DNA of 34,602 nucleotides from Holosporales bacterium. GTDB taxonomy: Bacteria > Pseudomonadota > Alphaproteobacteria > BNTO01. Numbering within the stretch: the stretch's first letter is position 1; every line of letters starts with the position of its first letter. The DNA is taken from positions 1-34,602 of the forward strand of contig JAISXM010000091.1 in NCBI GenBank assembly GCA_031270515.1, read 5' to 3'. Shown here piece after piece: positions 22,701 to 30,984 of the stretch. Position numbers and translations under genes: made by a program. The notes below the pieces were generated by a model. The model did no database searches, was not told where the DNA came from, and was given only the letters and a program-made list of their open reading frames with translations.

Positions 22701-24216
22701 TGCTTTCCAAAAAAGTTTGGCTGGCTGAATAAATCCCCCAGCATCCGACCACGGCAAATGAAGCGGAAGATATTTTTGCAATTTTAATATTTTTGTTGGC
22801 TGCGAAAAATTTGCCCTTTTGCGGAACGCACACTGCTCGTTCGGGTATTATTTTGGAGGAGATTAGGTCTCCAAAGAAAAATATTCGCTTGTATTGTTCA
22901 TTATCTATTGCGGTATTTGCGTCCGTGTTGGCTCCAGATGCGTCCGGCGCCGTGTTGTTGTCGGGCGAGGGGAGGGCGTCCTCATTTGCTGCAACTGGTG
23001 CGGAAGTGCTCTGCGCAGACGAAGGCGTGTTCGAAATCAGGGACTCGTCAATAAATTCGGTATTCGATGCATCAACATTTAACCGGCAACCATCTCCGCA
23101 AAAATAAATCCCTCGCAATAACAATGGCGTTTTGTATTGTTCTACTTTAAAGATTTGGTTCACGTATATGACTAAGTTGTCGTAAATCTTGGATAACTCA
23201 TTTGGAAATACAAATAAACTATCATTCTGTTGCCCCAAAACGTCGTCACAGAATGCATCCATATTTATGTGCTCTGTTTTAGACACGACAAAATCAATCG
23301 CATCCTTCACCCACTGTGACGAAAACGTCGCCTCCGGAATATACGGCGACGACCACCCGAACATGTTTTGCTTGGTGCTAATTGGAATGTGGGCGCAAAA
23401 CTCCTTGAAGCCCGGAACGATATCTGTCTTCGTAATGACCACATACACTGGGATTTTTAAGCCCAGCTGGTCCTGGAACGCCGACAGCTTTTGGGCCATG
23501 AATTTGGCTCTGTCCAAGCATTGCAGCGGGGAGATGCGATTTTTGCCGTACAAATCCTCCGCGGAGATGGTGAGCAATATGCTATCGATTGGCTTGGCCG
23601 ACCTGTAGCGCACCAGCAAGTTTTTTAGCGCGGACCACCCTAATTCGTCTGCGTGAACGACGTCGTTTTCCATAAAAAGCTTGCCACTTATGTCAAGTGC
23701 GACTCCATTGCGCATGAAAAACCAATTGCAACTGGAGTTGAGGCGCTCTTTGCTGGAGACTTGCCAGTCGGCGTCTATGGAGTGTACGGTGCGCAGCAGG
23801 GTCGTTTTGCCCGATGCCCGAGGGCCCAGCACAAGGATCCACGGATTTTTGTACTTGTAGTCGCTGCATTTTAGGGTGCGGCTGAGAAAGTCCAAGGTGT
23901 TTAGGAAATCGATTGCTAGGCGTCCGATTTTGAAAACGCCCTTTCTGCTCAAAAATTCGGTAAACCATCCGCCAAAGGGTGGTAATGCATGCGGAGGGAC
24001 GGGTTTGTCGCGGCCGCCGACCTTGCTGACGACTTCATTTTCCTTTTTTATTATGTACGGGATGACGAAAAACGCGACGACAATTAAGACGATCCCTACG
24101 AACAAGCATATCCACGCTAGGAATGGAATGCTTGATGCTGTGTCCGTCGCCCAAGAGGTTAGTGGCTTGGCATACTTTGATACGTTTGCAAGTAGGGGCT
24201 TTACCGATTTAAACAA
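19759..24216 (-). CDS. tssM: Type VI secretion IcmF/TssM-like protein
   Basis: 1485 aa; two N-terminal TM segments, Walker A GPRASGKTTLL, NWFFMRNGVALDISGKLF, VVITKTDIVPGF; C-terminal domain with GNWSILRMI. Confidence 0.85.
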   Translation of the reverse strand: MFKSVKPLLANVSKYAKPLTSWATDTASSIPFLAWICLFVGIVLIVVAFFVIPYIIKKENEVVSKVGGRDKPVPPHALPPFGGWFTEFLSRKGVFKIGRLAIDFLNTLDFLSRTLKCSDYKYKNPWILVLGPRASGKTTLLRTVHSIDADWQVSSKERLNSSCNWFFMRNGVALDISGKLFMENDVVHADELGWSALKNLLVRYRSAKPIDSILLTISAEDLYGKNRISPLQCLDRAKFMAQKLSAFQDQLGLKIPVYVVITKTDIVPGFKEFCAHIPISTKQNMFGWSSPYIPEATFSSQWVKDAIDFVVSKTEHINMDAFCDDVLGQQNDSLFVFPNELSKIYDNLVIYVNQIFKVEQYKTPLLLRGIYFCGDGCRLNVDASNTEFIDESLISNTPSSAQSTSAPVAANEDALPSPDNNTAPDASGANTDANTAIDNEQYKRIFFFGDLISSKIIPERAVCVPQKGKFFAANKNIKIAKISSASFAVVGCWGIYSASQTFLESKALITPAVNSMYRFLVKIQLIPILELADKNADFEISVRQLAGVMQKLSKADFFSVFIPASWFSPLRAQLNRSINLAYQNVIMRALYINLLLKARSLLHLNPANVTPTTSLAQLAIPTKSNEFQVMSNFVIGLNELSEQIDKFNELRLVASTKSLADLVNYAFKLTLPQSFLKHYSEMKSTMQTSTFPEIDISVYKSLARNTFALLFQHFFNTIFIYSSIGSFPGQLDMVIRQLRHIDSHALPDLNYLRNLGHDLNIVIKAFESESPPSGGSGGSGGSGDSGEPGAAADTDAANMQPTWMDKAVFEPGPEFEAFLCALDRSPFFGTEISQVVVDNCAVGMYHLRYSLRELTKTLTSDAHFGEQPEESVRACSYGLILLGKSIKTLFQEPYMRKALAHQFVNVVPEGQVLYWDEKLLKSACDLCAQYEEFNTTKIGSFPVVIQESFRLLARDGLQQNIMSLIAQSQNFVTIPVSSNGPAIEELVRSQTANLRIVMQPFLKLLEMLNYESVSFFYITLRDLLLTTNYKTLNIINELMKQAGPYHLWDPSFSWWDGKVSPAYPAYGVKDAQDLSSFLSIQSQRMANLAITLAKPVVDLLTSDVMLTANPLNRALLTKWKRIVEQTEAFQNKQPGNSIGILETFITTTLKGYTLDTVFEEIKLADLQEEQGDHFLDTMQYIKKGVLGRAEVLVRQKNMKNYQTLVEYFNKHLRGKFPFSPPSSDTSQSTEVDPTDFKAFLLKFNEFGGSPDKILDQIYQIGLVAHDAVIFLRRIEELAIIFKEYLTDNSVGLPTMVLNVEFNANRDRAIGTNYIADWNLKANYESSVGHMDKVRQTHWMYGCPTDVSFRWPNVAGMTELPLNDPKQDTLIVSGTTATFSYRGNWSILRMIRKHRAPRSDYIPMANPNSIVLKFVVPVSETKSAVVFNAISILGESTDPSVPGRALSLPDFPTAAPDLPQEMEQYRNEPVLSFGVIKASTISSIGN

Positions 24217-24289
24217 AAGTTATCACACATCTACGACTTTCTATAATGAATAATACGCGATTTCTTGCGCCTAGTTATACAAAATGTAA

Positions 24290-24531
24290 TACCCAAGCAC
24301 AAAAAGTTTATCCGTTCGTCGCTTCGTTTCTCGTCGGGTTCCCATTCGACTAGTTGAATGGGAAGGAGCTCGTCGGGTTCCCATTCGACTAGTTGAATGG
24401 GAATGAGCTCGTCGGGTTCCCATTCGACTAGTTGAATGGGAATGAGCTCGTCGGGACCGCATTCAACTTGTTGAATGGGGGCCCGCCTGCGATACGAGAC
24501 TCCTGCTGCTAATTCTTACTGTGGTTGGGTA
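24290..24531. repeat. Dispersed repeat family A, copy A5
   Basis: TACCCAAGCACAAAAAGTTTATCCGTTCGTCG ... CTCCTGCTGCTAATTCTTACTGTGGTTGGGTA. Confidence 0.88.
24329..24481 (+). repeat. 39-bp near-palindromic tandem repeat, 4 copies, within A5
   Basis: GCTCGTCGGGTTCCCATTCGACTAGTTGAATGGGAATGA units. Confidence 0.9.
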
Positions 24532-24610
24532 TACGGGACCATAAAAACAACTTGAAGTTCGTTATAATACAAAGACTTATTCGTAACAAAATTTCGAATT
24601 GTTTTTGTGG
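24530..24610. repeat. Family B palindrome, copy B7, abutting A5
   Basis: TATACGGGACCATAAAAACAACTTGAA ... TTCGAATTGTTTTTGTGG. Confidence 0.55.
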
Positions 24611-24636
24611 AATTGAATACAAAAAATATTTTTTAA

Positions 24637-24815
24637 ATCTTAACGTTTTTTTAACCTTTTTGTGATAAGATGCCATCCCTAACCCCCACCCACCCAGGGG
24701 GCGCGTGGAAAAGCGGCATGTCCAATTATCATTCTGTCACACCAAAAGTTAATAATGCAACCACTTTTGACCATTTACTTCCTCAACTTTTTTTATATTG
24801 TGACTATACAGCATT
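24637..24815 (+). repeat. Dispersed repeat family C, copy 3
   Basis: TCTTAACGTTTTTTTAACCTTTTTGTGATAAGATGCCATCCCTAACCCCCACCCACCCAGGGGGCG ... TTGTGACTATACAGCAT. Confidence 0.85.
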
Positions 24816-24825
24816 ATTTAATGCG

Positions 24826-26148
24826 TTATCGCGTTATATGCAGAGCCTTCACCGCATCAAAATCGACCACATCGCCCCCAACTCGCCTTGTCGCATAAAA
24901 CTCGACATACGGTTTCGCGCTATAAGGATCTCTCAGCACGCTGATTTCGCCTCTATCCACAATCTGATACGCGCTTGCAAAATCCCCGAACAGCACCGGA
25001 ACGCTCGCTTCATCCTCGGCTATTTTGGGCATATCGTCCGAAACAACCACCGGATACCCCAGCAAAGACGACGGCTCGCCCGTCGCCAGCGCGGCATGCC
25101 ACAAAAATCGCCCCGCAGCGTCCGAGATCTGCTGAATCGCGCTAAGGGCGCTGCGCGACATCAACCACGCGGCGTTTGACAGATACTCTGGCCGGAGCGC
25201 CCCCACCATTTCCAGCAAGCTATCCCGCGACACACTTTCCGCCAGTACGCACTCCATCGTTTCCCATGTCCCCTCTCCGACCGGCACCATCGCATACGTC
25301 AGCAGCCCCTTTGGTTTGTGCTCTCCGTCCCCATGCAAAAACGCGTGGTTCTCCAATGCTGCAACCTTTTGCGCAATTTTGGTAACGATCCAATCCTCCA
25401 GCCGCTCGCCAATGTCGTCCAATATCTTTTGGCTGGCCTTTGGTTTCGCATATAGGGGATGGGTCAGTATTTTTATTTTTGCAAGGTCAGGCGTCCCCCC
25501 GTCGGCGAGCTCATCCGTTATCATCCAGCCCGCGTCAGTTGCGCCTCTGTCAATCAGCAACTCCAGTGATTCACTCCTAATTGTGTCAACTTTTGCTAAA
25601 AGTCGCATTGGACATAAGGACTTCATTCGCGAATCGATTTGTGTTAGTGTTGGCTCTGGCACGAGGTACCCGCCATGAGCTTCATCACGACTGAGTAGGT
25701 ATCCTTTTGTGCCAAAACAAGTTTCCCCCGTGGCAAGGTACTGAAGGAAGGCGGCCTTTTGGGAGTGCGGCTTTTCGGCGTAAAAACAGTTAGTCATGGC
25801 GCCTGTGGTTGCGCCTGTTGCCGCGCCTATAGTTGGGGCGCCCGTAGGGTTGGCGTCGTACGAATGGGCAGATTTTACGTACGCTTTTGTTTGGGCGGTT
25901 GTCGTTTGGTTCTGTGTATTTACTTGATTCAACATATTTGTCTCCTTATTTAAATGTTTTTGCGATGAATGTATTTGTTCAGGCTGCGTAACAATAGACT
26001 CCTCAATTTCTGTAATGAGGGCGTCCATCCTTGCTAAGAATGAGTCTTTCGCAACATTCGATTCCGTTGAGTCTTTTACAACGTTCGGTTCAGTTGTGAA
26101 TTCGATCTGATTCTTAGTAAACTCGGTTTTAGTGTATTCATTATTCAT
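24826..26148 (-). CDS. HK97-type phage/GTA major capsid protein
   Basis: LLSRDEAHGGYLVPEPTLTQIDSRMKSLCPMR, FLHGDGEHKPKGLLTY, LLGYPVVVSDDMP, YQIVDRGEISVLRDPYS. Confidence 0.92.
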   Translation of the reverse strand: MNNEYTKTEFTKNQIEFTTEPNVVKDSTESNVAKDSFLARMDALITEIEESIVTQPEQIHSSQKHLNKETNMLNQVNTQNQTTTAQTKAYVKSAHSYDANPTGAPTIGAATGATTGAMTNCFYAEKPHSQKAAFLQYLATGETCFGTKGYLLSRDEAHGGYLVPEPTLTQIDSRMKSLCPMRLLAKVDTIRSESLELLIDRGATDAGWMITDELADGGTPDLAKIKILTHPLYAKPKASQKILDDIGERLEDWIVTKIAQKVAALENHAFLHGDGEHKPKGLLTYAMVPVGEGTWETMECVLAESVSRDSLLEMVGALRPEYLSNAAWLMSRSALSAIQQISDAAGRFLWHAALATGEPSSLLGYPVVVSDDMPKIAEDEASVPVLFGDFASAYQIVDRGEISVLRDPYSAKPYVEFYATRRVGGDVVDFDAVKALHITR

Positions 26149-26200
26149 TAAATTCGCTCCATTATTAAGCTTTACTTGTCATCTTTCATGGTTATATTTA

Positions 26201-26770
26201 TTAGGAGTGCTCCAGTATCAAACTTTTTACTCTCCATTCCGCGCGGTCCATAGCTTTTTTCAAAGATTTAAGCCTGTTCATAAAGCCAATTGTTTGCTCA
26301 TACGAATCCGTCCAATGTTTGCAAACCGTGACCTTCGCCAGAGGATTTGCCATAAACGTAACCAACGAAACTTCGAATAAATCGATTTCTTCCAAAACGC
26401 GCACTTTGCCGTTCATATGAGCTTGTTTTGACACAAATCCGATAGATAGGCCGTCGATCGCGCCGCTTTGCAGGAGCGAGTGCGCCTCGCGTCCCTTCTG
26501 CACGTCCAAAAGCAAGCGCCCTCTAACGTACAGCCCGTATTGATCTTCCGCCATATGTTCCCATATTCCGATTGGCGATGTTGGATCGTGTTGCCACAGC
26601 ATTTTTGGAAAATTAGAGCTTTCCTGCCACATCGCCAACGATTTTTGAAATGCCCCAGGTTGGACGATTTCATTCTGCAAGTCCACGGTACTGAAAACAC
26701 TAGCGTAGCCTTCTAGTACTCCCGTTTGATCCATGGACTTGATGTGCATTGGATAATTAAGAAATTGCAT
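26201..26770 (-). CDS. HK97-type prohead protease
   Basis: LEGYASVFSTVDLQNEIVQPGAFQKSL, MLWQHDPTSPIGIWEHM, SGAIDGLSIGF, EVSLVTFMANPLA. Confidence 0.92.
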   Translation of the reverse strand: MQFLNYPMHIKSMDQTGVLEGYASVFSTVDLQNEIVQPGAFQKSLAMWQESSNFPKMLWQHDPTSPIGIWEHMAEDQYGLYVRGRLLLDVQKGREAHSLLQSGAIDGLSIGFVSKQAHMNGKVRVLEEIDLFEVSLVTFMANPLAKVTVCKHWTDSYEQTIGFMNRLKSLKKAMDRAEWRVKSLILEHS

Positions 26771-26877
26771 GCATCCTCCTCTGTATTAATTGTAAAAAAA
26801 ACTGATCGTTCGAACTGAAAAGCCATTTTCCTACAGCGTTAGTCTCTAGAAAGCCATTTTCCAACAGCGTCAGCTTC

Positions 26878-26958
26878 TATACCTGCCCACAAAAACAATT
26901 CGACTTTTTGTTACGTCTAACGAATTTCGAATTGTTTGTCATGTCGACCCGGTATATA
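26878..26958. repeat. Family B palindrome, copy B3
   Basis: TATACCTGCCCACAAAAACAATTCGACTTTTTG ... TTTCGAATTGTTTGTCATGTCGACCCGGTATATA. Confidence 0.75.
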
Positions 26959-27146
26959 TTCATTGTAATGACGTTTTAGCGATTTTTCCTAAAACTCAAA
27001 TAGCCCACTTTGTCCCACTTTTGGTTCAGCGGTTTAAATGCATTAATTTGCACAGACTAATTTGCCAGTATAAACATAAAACTTGAGAATGCCATTGCAC
27101 ATGTGTTACGCTTCCCACGCTGTTGCTTCGCAGTTAGGTGATAACG

Positions 27147-27866
27147 ATGGTACAAATAAAAATGGCGATAATGCTGGGCGTGCTCTTCTGCACTTTTTAC
27201 ATGGAGTCTACCGAGGAAATATATGACTATGCTCCCGCCGCTATCGCTTCCGCTTCCACTCCAGCGATCCCACACAATGTGGTATGGCGTTGGAGCCCCG
27301 CGCGCAATAAAAAACTCCGAACCCTTGTTGAGGGCGCGGAGTCACTCTCGCCAGACGTATGGAATCGCATTGCGGGCGAACTGGGCTGCTCTTCTCGCGT
27401 GGCGGTCGTGCATTATTGCAAGCTAACTCGAAATCCTGTCCCGTGGACGCTCGCGGAGGATAACCTGATCCTCTGCACAGCCCAATTGTCCACAGGGCAC
27501 AATAGGTGGGCGTTAATTTCGCGAACAATGAACCGGCCCGTGCGTGAAATCGAAGACCGTTGGGTAAGCACGCTCAGCAAACAGTGGAATGTGACGACGT
27601 TTGCCCTGGGCGATGCGCGTATCCGAGCTTTACAGCCGCGCGAAACTCCCCCTTGGAGCGCGCAGGAAGATCAGCTGTTGCAGGGGCTTGCGCCAAAGTG
27701 GAATTTTTACTGGCAGAAGATTGCTGAGTATTTCGTGGATCGTCATCCAGACGAGGTGCGGCATCGCTGGTGTCGGGTGCTGAGCAAAGGGACGCCCTAT
27801 GAGTCGTCGAGCGCGAGTATTTTAGATGAGTTTGGAACGCACGGAGATCGCCGCGAGGACCTTTAG
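27147..27866 (+). CDS. Three-repeat Myb/SANT-like protein with hydrophobic N-terminus (putative secreted DNA-binding effector)
   Basis: R1 WSPARNKKLRTLVEG..VWNRIAGEL; R2 WTLAEDNLILCTAQLSTGHNRWALISRTMNRPVREIEDRW; R3 WSAQEDQLLQGLAPKWNFYWQKIAEYFVDRHPDEVRHRW. ORF start is GTG 27138; ATG 27147 preferred. Confidence 0.75.
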   Translation: MVQIKMAIMLGVLFCTFYMESTEEIYDYAPAAIASASTPAIPHNVVWRWSPARNKKLRTLVEGAESLSPDVWNRIAGELGCSSRVAVVHYCKLTRNPVPWTLAEDNLILCTAQLSTGHNRWALISRTMNRPVREIEDRWVSTLSKQWNVTTFALGDARIRALQPRETPPWSAQEDQLLQGLAPKWNFYWQKIAEYFVDRHPDEVRHRWCRVLSKGTPYESSSASILDEFGTHGDRREDL

Positions 27867-27871
27867 GCGGC

Positions 27872-27967
27872 TATCCGCTCATAAAAAACGATTTGAATTT
27901 TTGTTACAAGCAAATCCTTGCATTTCAACGATTTTCAAATCGTTTGTTATGGTGACTCGGTATATAT
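27872..27967. repeat. Family B palindrome, copy B4
   Basis: CATAAAAAACGATTTGAATTTTTG ... TTTTCAAATCGTTTGTTATGGTGACTCGGTATATAT. Confidence 0.75.
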
Positions 27968-28932
27968 TATGGGGACACAAAATCTTCCATAGAGTACCAG
28001 CCACTATCTTGTGCCCTCAGCCAGAGTGCGGCGCGCACGGCTCCCGTCGCAAATGCGGCCCGCGACATAGCTTGGTGGCTCAGCGACACCATCTCATGCT
28101 CGCCCAAAAACATCACATTATGTGTACCAATTGCGCTTCCGCCACGCGAGCTGGATATGCCAATGTCGCCATCCGCCCGCATCCCAGCCCGCGCGCAAGT
28201 CACTGTGCTTTGCGGGCGAACTTGCGCAATTGTGTGCGCCAAAGACAACGCCGTCCCAGACGGGGTATCTTTTTTGTGCCGATGATGAACCTCGCTGATC
28301 TCAACATCAAAATCCAGCAGCTGGGCCAGCAACCTCAACGCTTTCTTCATGACCGCAATCCCAATGCTCATGTTAGCATCGTACAAAACAGGAATGTGCG
28401 CCGCGGCTTGCTTCAGTGCGTCCATCGTGCCGTCGGATAGCCCTGTTACCCCACACACAAGCGGCTTGCGCTGCGCAATTGCGACGGAAATGGTGCGCGC
28501 CACGGACTCTGCGGCGGAAAAATTTACGATTACGTCGCTCGCCATTGCACCTGCAGCGAGGTCGGATGTGTATGTTATGTTCGGAATGGCGCTTACGGGG
28601 GAGCCAAGCAGCGGGCTTTGTTCGTGCTCAATCGCGCTGGCCAGGTACGCGGCGTTTTCCAGGGGGATTGCATCAGAATGCGTAGAAATAGGGGCATCAG
28701 AATGCGTAGAAATAGGGGCCTCATAGTGTGCCGCAGGACCTGCAGAGCGTGTTGGGCCTGCATCCGAGTGCGTAGAAATAAGTTTAATCTGTTCGACGAT
28801 TGCGTTGCCCATTTTTCCTGCCGCCCCAACCAAGCAAATGCCTACTGGGCGCTTTGGCTCATCACAAACGTCAGCTTCGAATGGTTCTTCAGCTCCGAAT
28901 AATTCTATCCGGATGTCGTTCACATCATTCAT
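27967..28932 (-). CDS. dapB: 4-hydroxy-tetrahydrodipicolinate reductase with low-complexity insertion
   Basis: VGICLVGAAGKMGNAIVEQIK, VVNFSAAES, CGVTGLSDG, VSEVHHRHKKDTPSGTALSLA-type motif. Start set at ATG 28932, overlapping the psd stop. Confidence 0.9.
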   Translation of the reverse strand: MNDVNDIRIELFGAEEPFEADVCDEPKRPVGICLVGAAGKMGNAIVEQIKLISTHSDAGPTRSAGPAAHYEAPISTHSDAPISTHSDAIPLENAAYLASAIEHEQSPLLGSPVSAIPNITYTSDLAAGAMASDVIVNFSAAESVARTISVAIAQRKPLVCGVTGLSDGTMDALKQAAAHIPVLYDANMSIGIAVMKKALRLLAQLLDFDVEISEVHHRHKKDTPSGTALSLAHTIAQVRPQSTVTCARAGMRADGDIGISSSRGGSAIGTHNVMFLGEHEMVSLSHQAMSRAAFATGAVRAALWLRAQDSGWYSMEDFVSP

Positions 28933-29611
28933 GATGCGCCTCATCCTCACACAGCAGCTCTGCAACCACAGTCGTTGCTGCGCGCACCCGGTCACCAACA
29001 TTAACCCTCACTTGTGCGTGCTCGGGCAAGTACATATCCAGGCGACTGCCAAACCGTATCAGCCCATAGTACTGCCCAGTTTTTACCGCATCACCACAGC
29101 GAACATCGCAACGAATGCGCCTCGCAACAAGGCCCGCAATCTGCACAACGCCAAGGGTCCGCTTACTGGCACAGTTCAACTGAATCACGATCGCGTTTTT
29201 TTCGTTGTGCTCGCTGGCCTTGTCCTTCGCCGCGTTAAAAAAGTGCCCCTGCTCGTAATATATGTGGGTAATTTGCCCAGATATCGGCACGTAATTCACG
29301 TGCACATCGAATATATTCAAAAACACGCTAATGCGCGTTCGTGGCAAATCGCCCAGCCCGAACTCCGGGGGCGGCACGACGTCTTTTATTGACACGACGC
29401 GCCCATCCGCCGCGCTGATAATCAGCCCAGCGTCGGTCACAGGAGTGCGATTGGGCACACGAAAAAAATACAAACACCAAGGAACGCTAAGCGAGCATAA
29501 GTACCCGAGCGTTAGATTTATGCGACCAATAAGGTACGACGCTACAATAAACGCGAACGAAAAACCAATTCCGTCACGGTGTATCTTATACTTTGAAAAA
29601 CTGGGATGCAT
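28925..29611 (-). CDS. psd: Phosphatidylserine decarboxylase proenzyme
   Basis: FFRVPNRTP, SAADGRVVSI, SVFLNIFDVHVNYVPISG, pyruvoyl cleavage context YGLIRFGSRLDMYLP. Confidence 0.93.
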   Translation of the reverse strand: MHPSFSKYKIHRDGIGFSFAFIVASYLIGRINLTLGYLCSLSVPWCLYFFRVPNRTPVTDAGLIISAADGRVVSIKDVVPPPEFGLGDLPRTRISVFLNIFDVHVNYVPISGQITHIYYEQGHFFNAAKDKASEHNEKNAIVIQLNCASKRTLGVVQIAGLVARRIRCDVRCGDAVKTGQYYGLIRFGSRLDMYLPEHAQVRVNVGDRVRAATTVVAELLCEDEAHHE

Positions 29612-29849
29612 TCAAACGCTTTGCCAGGCCTAGTCAATATGAGTCTATATCAGAGATGAAATCGGCGCAATGAAAAGGCGAAATTGTTTGCGCCGGGGTC
29701 TCATAAAAAATGAATTGAAAGTCGTTGCGATTAAGGTTTTTTTAGCTTTGAATAAAAACAATTCGGATTTCTATTATGAGCAAAACCTTCTGTCTCAACG
29801 AGTTTCAACTTATTTATTATTGTCACTACGACTCGAGTCTCTATAAACC

Positions 29850-30599
29850 TTACCACTTTGGCAGCTGCACATTAAGTTGCTTTAATCTGATTTTCGCGTC
29901 CATATTACCTAGCATAGCGCTTCGCTTATAGTACTCAATAGCCAAACAATCGGGATCGTAAACAACTCCATCCTCCAAACAGCGGGCATATTTGTACATT
30001 CCCTTGTCATTTCCGCTCGCTGCGCTAGACTCATACAGATTGGCAGCATGTCTCTTATTTTCAATCCCACCTTCTTCAAGCAGGAAGTCTCCATACATCC
30101 ATTGTCCAATGGGATTCCCCGTATCTGCGCTACGCGCATAGTAACGGGCAGCAGCTTCCTTATCTTTGCTAACACCTATTCCATTATGCAGGCAGTCTCC
30201 ATATATATACATGGCGTCTGCATCGCCTTTGTCGGCGCACTGTTTATACCATTGTGCCCCCCCTTGCAGATCTTGTTCAACATATACTCCATAAAGCAGG
30301 CATTTTGCAACTTTACGCATGGCGGGTACATAGCCCAGTGCTGCGCTCTGTTGGAACAGAGACATAGCCTCTTGCGTATCTATGGAAATACCTTTTTTCT
30401 TCTCACGTAAGATTTCTTCCTCACATAAGAGTCCATTATTGAATAGTGTTTGCGCGTCTCTAACAGGTGCCAATACGCGTCTCGAAGCCTGACCTGTTGC
30501 AGTCATACCTGCGCCAAAAGTATTTATATTACCCAAAAGTATTGCACATGGCAAAAATACACTACGTAAAATCATTAAATATTGCATATTAACCAACAT
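29850..30599 (-). CDS. Sel1-repeat protein, predicted secreted
   Basis: AAALGYVPAMRKVAKCLLYGVYVEQDLQGGAQWYKQCADKGDADAMYIYGDCLHNGIGVSKDKEAAARYYARSAD repeats; hydrophobic N-terminus. Confidence 0.85.
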   Translation of the reverse strand: MLVNMQYLMILRSVFLPCAILLGNINTFGAGMTATGQASRRVLAPVRDAQTLFNNGLLCEEEILREKKKGISIDTQEAMSLFQQSAALGYVPAMRKVAKCLLYGVYVEQDLQGGAQWYKQCADKGDADAMYIYGDCLHNGIGVSKDKEAAARYYARSADTGNPIGQWMYGDFLLEEGGIENKRHAANLYESSAASGNDKGMYKYARCLEDGVVYDPDCLAIEYYKRSAMLGNMDAKIRLKQLNVQLPKW

Positions 30600-30899
30600 G
30601 AAAATTCCTAACCTGACTTAGTATAGCAAATAAAAGAGCGAATATGCAAGCTTAGTTTAGAATTGTGTCAACGCAATTTAGAAATGTCCTCTTTTTAAGT
30701 GGAAGGGAATGCATCAGCAATGGGCATATCTACTCTCGTGGGTTAAGGGGGCTAAGAGTCGAAACATCTGCGATTGCGTCACAAGTAAACAACGTGTCAT
30801 AATTGTGTCACCACACTCATATAAATTTATACTTCCCCTGAAAAACTATATATGATGAATATCACTAAATCACAACAAATAACACCTTCGTGTAAACGC

Positions 30900-30984
30900 A
30901 ATTTAGATTTGAATTTTTATCCCAATCTAAGCCTTGCATTCCCACGAAGTTTCAAATTGTTTGTTATGGGGACCCGGTGTATGT
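30900..30984. repeat. Family B palindrome, copy B6, at the ankyrin gene 5' end
   Basis: ATTTAGATTTGAATTTTTATCCCAATCTAAGCCTTGCATTCCCACGAAGTTTCAAATTGTTTGTTATGGGGACCCGGTGTATG. Confidence 0.75.

Noticed and set aside
24271-24462. 63-aa repetitive ORF (MGTRRAHSHSTSR)n
   Set aside because: Translation of the 39-bp palindromic tandem repeat inside A5; no independent coding evidence.
24329-24481. Possible CRISPR array (regular ~39-bp period)
   Set aside because: Units are contiguous tandem repeats without unique spacers, and no cas genes are present.
26810-26875. Two ~32-bp direct repeats (AAAGCCATTTTCCWACAGCGTYAG)
   Set aside because: Real but only two short copies next to repeat B3; nothing further can be concluded from this window.
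30655-30840. Possible IS remnant (AATTGTGTCAACGCAATTTAGAAATGTCCTC ... AATTGTGTCACC)
   Set aside because: Only short direct AATTGTGTCA repeats are visible; no transposase ORF or clear terminal inverted repeat, so not supported.
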